From: Actinomycetes bacterium | Lineage (GTDB): Bacteria; Actinomycetota; Acidimicrobiia; Acidimicrobiales; Palsa-688 | Reading direction: 5' to 3' | Length of the DNA stretch: 6,344 nt | NCBI GenBank assembly: GCA_021796905.1 | Contig: JAKABK010000120.1 | Location: forward strand, 1-6,344 | Notes under the pieces: generated by a model | What the model was told of the DNA's origin: nothing | What the model saw: the letters and a program-made list of their open reading frames with translations, nothing else | Databases searched by the model: none | Program-made: the position numbers and the translations under genes | In this document: piece by piece, positions 1 through 4,851 of the stretch | Layout: every line of letters starts with the position of its first letter | Position numbering within the stretch: the stretch's first letter is position 1

Positions 1-608
1 TGTGGGTTGGTACGGCGCTGGTCGGCCAGGCCGTGGTCCTGCAGCTCGACGAAGAGGTTGTCGCGCCCGAAGATGTCCTGGAGGCGGGCGGCCAGCTCGG
101 TCGCCCTCGCCGGGTTGCCGGCGAGCAGCGCCTGGAGGACCACCCCGCCGAGGCACCCGGTGGTGGCGATCAGGCCGTCGTGGTGCTCGGCGAGCATGTC
201 CCAGTCGACCCGCGGCTTCAAGTAGTAGCCCTCCAGGTACGCCTTGCTCGACAGCTTCATCAAGTTGGCGTAGCCGGTGCCGGTCTCGGCCAGCAGCGTG
301 AGGTGGTAGTACAGCTTGGACCCCTCCGCCCCGTCGCCGCCGCCGTCGTCGAGCCGCCCCCGGCGGGCGGGCCGCTCGTGACGGCTCTCCCGGGCCATGT
401 AGGCCTCGGTGCCGATTATCGGCTTGATGCCCGCATCGCGGGCGGCCTTGTAGAAGTCGAGGACCCCGTACATGTTGCCGTGGTCGGTGATCCCGATCGC
501 CGGCTGGCCGTCCGAAGCGGCCTTGGCCACCACCTCGGCGACCCGGGCCGCCCCGTCGAGCATCGAGAACTCGGTGTGGAGGTGGAGATGGGTGAACGAG
601 GCCGCCAC
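1..608 (-). CDS. dnaE: DNA polymerase III subunit alpha, N-terminal part (PHP domain), truncated by window edge
   Basis: This is the catalytic subunit of the replicative DNA polymerase, cytoplasmic, at the replication fork. Only the first 202 codons are present; the full protein is normally about 1150-1200 residues, so this is about 17% of it, and the frame is still open at base 1. The visible part is the PHP domain: THLHLHTEFSMLDG at residues 6-19, ITDHGN at 40-45, KPIIGTEAY at 62-70, YYHLTLLAE at 100-108 and ATTGC at 148-152. The residues matching the PHP metal ligands of M. tuberculosis DnaE1 are all present so far (H9, H11, D18, H43, E68, H102, C152), which suggests an active PHP proofreading exonuclease. 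A charged, glycine-rich insert lies at about 76-97. I chose the GTG at 608-606 because AGAGGAGAG (615-623) sits at good spacing and the HLHLH motif follows within six codons. The frame stays open upstream to about 733, including a GTG with no Shine-Dalgarno. An SOS-type DnaE2 is less likely, given the good match to replicative DnaE1, but the fragment is short. Confidence 0.96.
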   Translation of the reverse strand, partial: MAASFTHLHLHTEFSMLDGAARVAEVVAKAASDGQPAIGITDHGNMYGVLDFYKAARDAGIKPIIGTEAYMARESRHERPARRGRLDDGGGDGAEGSKLYYHLTLLAETGTGYANLMKLSSKAYLEGYYLKPRVDWDMLAEHHDGLIATTGCLGGVVLQALLAGNPARATELAARLQDIFGRDNLFVELQDHGLADQRRTNP

Positions 609-614
609 GGCCGA

Positions 615-623
615 CTCTCCTCT
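615..623 (-). promoter_or_regulatory. Ribosome binding site of dnaE
   Basis: On the minus strand AGAGGAGAG contains an AGGAG core 8 nt before the GTG at 608. It decides the start among several in-frame possibilities and shows that dnaE is translated with its own leader, not coupled to the permease gene upstream. Confidence 0.75.
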
Positions 624-683
624 CGCCCGACCGGGCGTCCCACCTGACCGGGCCCCGAGGGTGCCGGTCAGGCCGCCGCCGGT

Positions 684-716
684 CGTCCACAGCACCTGTG
701 CACGACCCTGTGGACG
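684..716. repeat. Perfect 9-bp inverted repeat upstream of dnaE, DnaA-box-like arms
   Basis: CGTCCACAG at 684-692 is repeated in inverted orientation as CTGTGGACG at 708-716, with a 15-nt spacer that holds a GTGCAC palindrome at its centre (698-703). Read outward to inward, the arms resemble the actinobacterial DnaA box TTGTCCACA: TCGTCCACA at 683-691 matches 8 of 9, and CCGTCCACA on the minus strand (717-709) matches 7 of 9. The element lies between the permease stop (741) and the dnaE start (608), about 75 bp before the dnaE GTG. It could be a protein-binding site in the dnaE leader or promoter, or an RNA hairpin ending permease transcription. No U-tract follows on either strand, which argues against a classical terminator. 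Confidence 0.5.
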
Positions 717-740
717 GCTTACAGCAGTGTCATTACCGGC

Positions 741-2039
741 TCAGAGGCTAGCGCGCCCGGCGGGTCCGGGACGCCCCCCACCGGTCGGGGACCGCTCCGC
801 CCGGGTCCCGGCCGGGGCCAGGAGGCTCACCGCGGCGCCGGCGAGCGCGGCCACCCCGAGGACCACCAGGCCGGCGCCCGGGCCGGCGACATCGGCGAGC
901 ACCCCGTAGACGCTCACCCCGACGATCCCCCCCAGGCGCCCGGCGGCCTGGCACAGGCCCTGGCCGGTGCTGCGCACCTCGGAGGGGAGCTCGTCTGCGG
1001 GGGCGATCACCGTCGTCTTGTCCGGACCGCCGGCCCCGAAGAAGTACCCGGCGGCGAGCAGGACCCCGGCCACCACGCCCGGCACCGGGCCGGCGACGAG
1101 CAGCAGGCCCCCGAGGGCGATCAGCGTCACCCCTCGGCCGAGGAAGCCGACCACTTCGAGCCGGCGGCGCCCGAGGACCCCGATCAGCACCACCGCCACC
1201 GTCGACGCCGGGATGGTGACCGCCTTCACCGCCAGGGCCGCAGCCGCACCCGAGGCGGCGGAGGCGCTGAGGACGGTCGCGAGCAGGAAGGGGAGGACCA
1301 GACCGAGGCCCTGGTCGCCGACCTGGTAGCAGAACGTGGCCGCCGACATGACCGTCAGATTGCGCCGATGGGCCCGGGCGGCGGCCGAGGCGAGGATGGC
1401 GCGCACGCTCGGGAGCCGGGCCCGGTCCCAGCCGACCGGTTCGCTGAGGCCCCGGCGCGCCGCGAGCAACGGCAGCGCGGCCACCGCCCCGAGCCCGAGG
1501 GTGACCCTCCAGCCCCAAGCCGGCCAGCTCCGCAGCAGCACCGCACCGGCCCCGTAGGCCGCGAGGGTCCCGAAGTTGGCGGACCACATGATCCAGAGCA
1601 TCGCCGGGCCTCCCCGGGCCCGGGGGGCGGTCTCTGCCACGAAGGGGAACACGACCGCGAAGTCGGTGCCGACGGCGATCCCGGTGCCGAGGCGGGCCGC
1701 GGCGAGCAGTGCGAAGTCGGGGGCAGCGGCGGAGACCACGGTGGTGACCACGAAGGCCACGGCGTCGGCGACCACCAGCCGGCGCCGCCCGAAACGGTCG
1801 GAGAGCACCCCGGCGAAGAGCGAGCCGAGCAGCATCCCGACCAGGGTCGCCGTGCCGAGGCTGGTGGCCACCGCGGCCGACAGGTGCCAGCGTTGACCGA
1901 GCGGGTCGAGGGCCACCGAGATCGCCGCCAGGTCGTAGCTGCCGAGCAGGATCCCGGCCCCGGCGATGACCGAATCGCGCCGCCACGATCCCAGCGCCGG
2001 CCACCGACGGTGGCGTCCGGGGCTCCCCGAGCACGACAC
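741..2039 (-). CDS. MFS permease, phosphate:H+ symporter/sugar-porter-like, 12 TM
   Basis: A 432-residue inner-membrane secondary transporter, full length for a 12-TM MFS protein. Residues 1-22 are a basic cytosolic leader. TM1 starts near residue 24 and carries GSYDLAAI (33-40). The MFS motif A loop is intact at 72-87 (GSLFAGVLSDRFGRRR). Other marks are GTDFAVVFPFVAET (124-137), a long central loop (about 195-228), a repeat of the motif-A-type loop (GRRRLE, 290-295) and GGPDKTTVIAPADELPSEVRSTGQG (337-361, here only partly quoted in effect). The YD pair in TM1, GTD in TM4 and GPDKTT followed by a PxxxRxTxxG block recall phosphate:H+ symporters (Pho84/PiPT type) and metabolite:H+ symporters; substrate is not settled. 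The last 25 residues are polar and probably cytosolic. The GTG at 2039 is the first start after an in-frame TAG (2057-2055) and lies before TM1, but has no Shine-Dalgarno; a palindromic operator-like element touches it. It is divergent from the CLC gene and upstream of dnaE on the same strand. Confidence 0.88.
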   Translation of the reverse strand: MSCSGSPGRHRRWPALGSWRRDSVIAGAGILLGSYDLAAISVALDPLGQRWHLSAAVATSLGTATLVGMLLGSLFAGVLSDRFGRRRLVVADAVAFVVTTVVSAAAPDFALLAAARLGTGIAVGTDFAVVFPFVAETAPRARGGPAMLWIMWSANFGTLAAYGAGAVLLRSWPAWGWRVTLGLGAVAALPLLAARRGLSEPVGWDRARLPSVRAILASAAARAHRRNLTVMSAATFCYQVGDQGLGLVLPFLLATVLSASAASGAAAALAVKAVTIPASTVAVVLIGVLGRRRLEVVGFLGRGVTLIALGGLLLVAGPVPGVVAGVLLAAGYFFGAGGPDKTTVIAPADELPSEVRSTGQGLCQAAGRLGGIVGVSVYGVLADVAGPGAGLVVLGVAALAGAAVSLLAPAGTRAERSPTGGGRPGPAGRASL

Positions 2040-2064
2040 TGATGTTAGGTTAACCTAACATCAG
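2039..2064. promoter_or_regulatory. Perfect 26-bp palindrome, IdeR/DtxR-box-like operator
   Basis: The left half CTGATGTTAGGTT (2039-2051) is mirrored exactly by 2052-2064, a 13+13 perfect palindrome, strikingly AT-rich for this genome. The 19 bases from 2045 to 2063 match the IdeR/DtxR consensus TTAGGTTAGSCTAACCTAA at 16 positions; mismatches are at consensus positions 9, 16 and 18. By symmetry the other strand gives the same match over 2040-2058. Its symmetry is even-centred, whereas the consensus is odd-centred, so another family using a TTAGGT half-site (MntR-like or unrelated) is possible. It overlaps the probable -10 of the permease and touches its start codon, the usual position for a repressor. 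It lies 97 bp from the CLC start, where control is less certain. The regulator itself is not in evidence here. Confidence 0.75.
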
Positions 2065-2080
2065 CCTGTCCGGCTGGCAA
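2047..2080 (-). promoter_or_regulatory. Probable promoter of the MFS permease, near-leaderless
   Basis: On the minus strand TTGCCA (2080-2075) is followed after 17 bp by TAGGTT (2057-2052), a fair sigma70-type pair. A second possible -10, TAACCT (2052-2047), lies exactly 7 nt before the GTG and would give a truly leaderless mRNA. Either choice puts transcription start 0-6 nt from the start codon, consistent with the absence of a Shine-Dalgarno. Both -10 candidates lie inside the 26-bp palindrome, so a protein bound there would block RNA polymerase. Confidence 0.5.
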
Positions 2081-2160
2081 GATCGTGGAGGTCGCCCGTC
2101 GGGAGGGGCCGACCGCCGCCGGTAGGGTAGGCAGGTGGTGAGATCGGCAAGACGCCGGTA
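2065..2160 (+). other. CLC upstream region with possible -10 and GC-rich hairpin
   Basis: This is the 96 bp between the palindrome and the CLC start. A stem of GGTCG/CGACC extended by CCC/GGG with one bulged C can form at 2090-2114 around an 8-nt loop. TAGGGT at 2123-2128 is a possible -10 for the CLC gene, but I find no matching -35. GGCAAGA occurs twice (2076-2082 and 2146-2152), probably by chance. There is no clear Shine-Dalgarno before the GTG at 2161. Confidence 0.3.
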
Positions 2161-4107
2161 GTGGACAGCGCGGGCGGGTCTCGACCGCCCGACCCGGTGA
2201 TGCAGCCGAACGTGCCGCTCACCTGGTCGGGGATCGGCTACAGCACCCGGTTCTGGGCGGTGCTCGTCACCGTCGGCGTCGGAGCGGGCTTGGGGGCGGT
2301 GGCGCTGATGGGCCTCCTACGAGCCGTCCAGCACCTCGCCTACGGCTACTCGAGCGGGTCCTTCCTGGCCGGCGTGGACGCCGCGCCGGCGGGTCGCCGG
2401 GTCCTCGCGCTCATCCTGGCGGGCCTCGTGGCCGGCGCGGTCTGGTACGTGCTGCGCCGGGTGACCAAGGGCGGCGCCGGGCTCCTCGAGTCGGTATGGC
2501 AGCACAGCGGGGAGCTGCCTCTCGTCGCGACCCTGGTCAACGCCGCCACCGAGATGGTCATCGTGGGCCTCGGCGCCTCACTCGGACGTGAAGGGGCACC
2601 CAAGGACGCCGCCGCGGCCCTCGCGTCCAAGCTCGCCGACCTGGCCCGCCTCCCGCGGGCGGAACGGCGCCTGCTCGTCGCCTGCGGCGCGGGAGCGGGA
2701 CTGGCGGCGGTCTACAACGTGCCGCTCGGCGGTGCGCTCTTCGCCCTCGAAGTGCTGCTCGGCACGCTGTCCCTGCCGCTGGTGCTGCCGGCGGTGGCCG
2801 CCTCGGCGATCGCGACCGCGGTGGCCTGGGTCGGGCTGCCCGACCGGCCCGTTTACCATCTCGCCGTCTCGACGGTCACCGCGTCGGAGGTCGTATGGGC
2901 GGCACTGTTCGGCCCACTGGCCGGGCTGGCCGCGGTCGGCTACGTCCGTCTGATCGCCTGGGCGAAGGCCACCAAGCCGTCCGGGATCGCGCTGGTACCG
3001 ACCACGACCCTCACTTTCGCAGCGGTCGGCGCGCTCGGCCTCGCCTACCCCCAGATCCTCGGCAACGGGCTCGACCTCGCCCAGCTCAGCTTCACCGGGT
3101 CGGTCGCGGTGGCGACCCTCGCGGTGCTGGCCCTCCTACGACCACTGGCCACCGGCGCATGCCTTCGCTCCGGCGCCCTCGGCGGCCTGCTGACCCCGAC
3201 CCTGTGCGCCGGAGCCGTTCTCGGCGGGCTCGCCGGCTCCGGCTGGGACCACCTCTGGCCCGGTAGCCCGGTCGGTGACTTCGCCGTGCTCGGCGCGACC
3301 TGCCTGCTCGCCGCGACGATGCAGGCGCCGCTCACCGCCGGGGTCCTGATCTTCGAGCTCACGGACCACCTCGGGTCGCTGCTCGTCCCCGGGCTCGTCG
3401 CGGTCGTCGGAGCGACCCTCGTCGCCCGAGCCCTCGACGAACGCTCGATCTATTCGGCACCCCTCCTCTCGTCCGCCCGGCGAAGCTCTTCAGGCCCCGT
3501 GGCCGATCCGGTGTCGACGACGACGCCGCAGGGGGTGACCGTCCGCGTCGCCCGGCCGGCGGACGCGCCCGGCCTCGCCCGCTGGGTGGCCGGCTCGACC
3601 GACCGGCAGCCTTACCGCCAGCTGCCCGCCGGGCTACGCAACCGCCCCGGGAACCGAGCTGACCAGACGGGCGTCGCGCCTTCCGGGCCCGGTAGGCGCC
3701 CGGGACCCGACCACCGCCCCGTGGCGTCGGAGGAAGTCCTCCTCGCCGAGCACCCCGATGGCGAGATCGCCGGCGTGGCCCAGTTGGCGACCAGCGCAGC
3801 AGGACCCGGGGGTCGTCACGGCAGCCTGCAGTTGGTGCTCGAGCGACCGGCCGACCCCGAGGTCCGCTCCGCCCTGGTCGGGGAGGCGCTCGACCGGCTC
3901 GCTCGCGCCGGCTGCACCTGCGCCCACACGACCGTGTCGCGGGCCGAGACCGAACGACGCCGGGCCCTCGAGAGCTCCGGCTGGCGCCGCGACCGTCCGG
4001 AGGCCCGCCGCTTCTTCGGCTGGCTCGACGGCCGGGCGAGCTACCACCGGCTGCTGGCGGCCCCGGCTGGACCGGACCGGGTCGGGACCGACGGCCAGCA
4101 GGACTGA
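2161..4107 (+). CDS. CLC-family chloride channel/transporter with C-terminal GNAT-like domain
   Basis: A 648-residue inner-membrane anion channel or transporter. Residues about 30-435 are the CLC core. The three conserved regions are KGGAGLLES (103-111, replacing GSGIPE), GREGA (142-146, gating glutamate E144) and GGLLTP (341-346, replacing GxFxP). Also present are the GAGAGLAAVYNVPLGGALFALE block (176-197) and the pore tyrosine Y431. At the site of the internal proton glutamate (E203 of E. coli ClC-ec1) there is V198, as in animal CLC channels, so proton coupling may be lost. In place of CBS or RCK modules, residues about 458-625 resemble a GNAT fold: VTVRVARPADAPGLARW (459-475), EEVLLAE and GEIAGVAQLA (524-543), LQLVLERP (556-563), a helix at 566-583, and an ALESSGW-like end (602-608). 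The RxxGxG/A acetyl-CoA loop is not visible, so catalysis is doubtful. A Pro/Gly/Arg-rich insert sits at 490-521. The GTG at 2161 is the first start after an in-frame TAG at 2128; ATG 2200 is an alternative. It is divergent from the permease. Confidence 0.9.
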   Translation: MDSAGGSRPPDPVMQPNVPLTWSGIGYSTRFWAVLVTVGVGAGLGAVALMGLLRAVQHLAYGYSSGSFLAGVDAAPAGRRVLALILAGLVAGAVWYVLRRVTKGGAGLLESVWQHSGELPLVATLVNAATEMVIVGLGASLGREGAPKDAAAALASKLADLARLPRAERRLLVACGAGAGLAAVYNVPLGGALFALEVLLGTLSLPLVLPAVAASAIATAVAWVGLPDRPVYHLAVSTVTASEVVWAALFGPLAGLAAVGYVRLIAWAKATKPSGIALVPTTTLTFAAVGALGLAYPQILGNGLDLAQLSFTGSVAVATLAVLALLRPLATGACLRSGALGGLLTPTLCAGAVLGGLAGSGWDHLWPGSPVGDFAVLGATCLLAATMQAPLTAGVLIFELTDHLGSLLVPGLVAVVGATLVARALDERSIYSAPLLSSARRSSSGPVADPVSTTTPQGVTVRVARPADAPGLARWVAGSTDRQPYRQLPAGLRNRPGNRADQTGVAPSGPGRRPGPDHRPVASEEVLLAEHPDGEIAGVAQLATSAAGPGGRHGSLQLVLERPADPEVRSALVGEALDRLARAGCTCAHTTVSRAETERRRALESSGWRRDRPEARRFFGWLDGRASYHRLLAAPAGPDRVGTDGQQD

Positions 4108-4141
4108 CCGGCTGTCGCGAGCCCACCCGGGCCACCCCGAC

Positions 4142-4170
4142 TTTGCAGTCTGAGCAATTCTGCCTAGAGT
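4142..4170 (+). promoter_or_regulatory. Promoter of the TetR-DHA2 operon
   Basis: TTTGCA (4142-4147) and TAGAGT (4165-4170) are separated by 17 bp; reading the -35 as TTGCAG gives 16 bp. The stretch is AT-richer than its surroundings. Transcription would start near 4177, leaving a leader of about 14 nt that includes the RBS GTGAGG (4178-4183). A loose inverted pair GCAG (4145-4148) / CTGC (4160-4163) lies between -35 and -10 and may be part of the operator, but the symmetry is weak. Confidence 0.55.
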
Positions 4171-4177
4171 GCATCTC

Positions 4178-4183
4178 GTGAGG
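4178..4183 (+). promoter_or_regulatory. Ribosome binding site of the TetR gene
   Basis: GTGAGG ends 7 nt before the GTG at 4191, supporting that codon as the start and placing the basic N-terminus and HTH at the usual distance. Confidence 0.55.
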
Positions 4184-4190
4184 TCTTCCG

Positions 4191-4817
4191 GTGGTTGACC
4201 CGGCTCCGGGATCGCTGAGGGAACGCAAGAAGACCGCCACGCGCGTCGCACTGCGGCGCGCCGCGGTGGACCTGGTCGCTGGCCGCGGGCTGTCGGCGGT
4301 GACCGTGGAGGACATCGCCTCGGCCGCTGGCGTGTCGATCAGGACCTTCTTCAACTACTTCCCGACCAAGGAAGACGCGATCAGCGGGTTCGACCCGGCC
4401 GACCTGGCAGACCTGGCCGATCGGCTCCGGTCCCGACCGGCCGACGAGGCCCCGCAGGTCGCCCTGCACTCGACGCTGCTCGAAGCTCTCTCCGGGATCG
4501 AGACCGACCACCGTGACCTCGTCGCGCGCCTCGAGCTGGTGCGCTCCGACCCGCACCTGCTCGCCCGTCACGTCTCCGCCTGGGCCGAGACCGAGCGCCG
4601 GATGGTCGCCGCCCTGGTCGAGCGCCGGGGAGGCGGAGCCGGCCCCGACCGCTACTCGACCCTCGTCGTCGCCACCACCCTCGCGGCGGCACGGGTCGGG
4701 CTGATGTCGTGGTGCGCCAACGGCGGGGAGGGCTCACTCGCCGACGAGCTCGCCTACCACTTCGACGTGCTGGCCGCCGGCCTGGCCGAGCCCTCCGACG
4801 CGCCCACCGGCACTTGA
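4191..4817 (+). CDS. TetR/AcrR-family transcriptional repressor
   Basis: A 208-residue one-component repressor, normal length for the family. The N-terminal DNA-binding domain spans about 9-62: RERKKTATRVALRRAAVDLV (helix 1), then the helix-turn-helix with VEDIASAAGVS (39-49) and the recognition segment RTFFNYFPTKED (51-62). The RTFFNYF form and the ERKK start are typical of the actinobacterial group with an acyl-CoA-like ligand pocket (MftR-like), an assignment by resemblance only. Residues about 68-200 are the helical ligand-binding and dimerisation domain; the inducer cannot be read from sequence. The gene lies 34 bp before a DHA2 exporter on the same strand and has its own promoter, so it most likely represses itself and the exporter and is released by an exported substrate. 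Start GTG 4191 is chosen for its RBS. Confidence 0.92.
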   Translation: MVDPAPGSLRERKKTATRVALRRAAVDLVAGRGLSAVTVEDIASAAGVSIRTFFNYFPTKEDAISGFDPADLADLADRLRSRPADEAPQVALHSTLLEALSGIETDHRDLVARLELVRSDPHLLARHVSAWAETERRMVAALVERRGGGAGPDRYSTLVVATTLAAARVGLMSWCANGGEGSLADELAYHFDVLAAGLAEPSDAPTGT

Positions 4818-4840
4818 ACCGACCACCGCAACCGCAGATC

Positions 4841-4846
4841 AGGAGA
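4841..4846 (+). promoter_or_regulatory. Ribosome binding site of the DHA2 exporter
   Basis: AGGAGA lies 5 nt before the ATG at 4852, one of the best Shine-Dalgarno sequences in the window. The 34 bp between the TetR stop and this ATG hold no promoter or terminator that I can see, supporting co-transcription. Confidence 0.75.
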
Positions 4847-4851
4847 ACCCG

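Noticed and set aside
416..643. ATG-initiated minus-strand frame at the dnaE start
   Set aside because: It is the wrong frame; its Arg/Ser/Pro-rich product matches nothing, while the neighbouring frame carries the PHP motifs and has a good RBS.
33..647. Long open frame on the plus strand opposite dnaE
   Set aside because: The minus-strand frame encodes unmistakable DnaE motifs; the opposite frame is a low-complexity by-product of GC-rich third positions.
748..2034. Second long minus-strand frame within the permease
   Set aside because: Its product is Arg/Gly/Pro-rich without membrane segments; the 741-2039 frame has 12 hydrophobic segments and MFS motif A.
1368..2042. Plus-strand frame opposite the permease
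   Set aside because: Composition is typical of an antisense frame (Gly/Arg/Pro/Glu-rich), with no RBS and no recognisable domain.
2076..2152. GGCAAGA occurring twice in the divergent region
   Set aside because: A 7-base repeat 70 bp apart with no flanking similarity is too weak to call a regulatory repeat.
4110..4132. Possible terminator after the CLC gene (GGCT/AGCC and GCCC/GGGC short stems)
   Set aside because: The stems are only 4 bp and no T-tract follows; this is ordinary for GC-rich DNA.
3359..4354. 331-codon minus-strand frame opposite the CLC C-terminus and the TetR start
   Set aside because: It would span the TetR promoter and two real genes in antisense; its product is Arg/Pro/Ser-rich with no domain.
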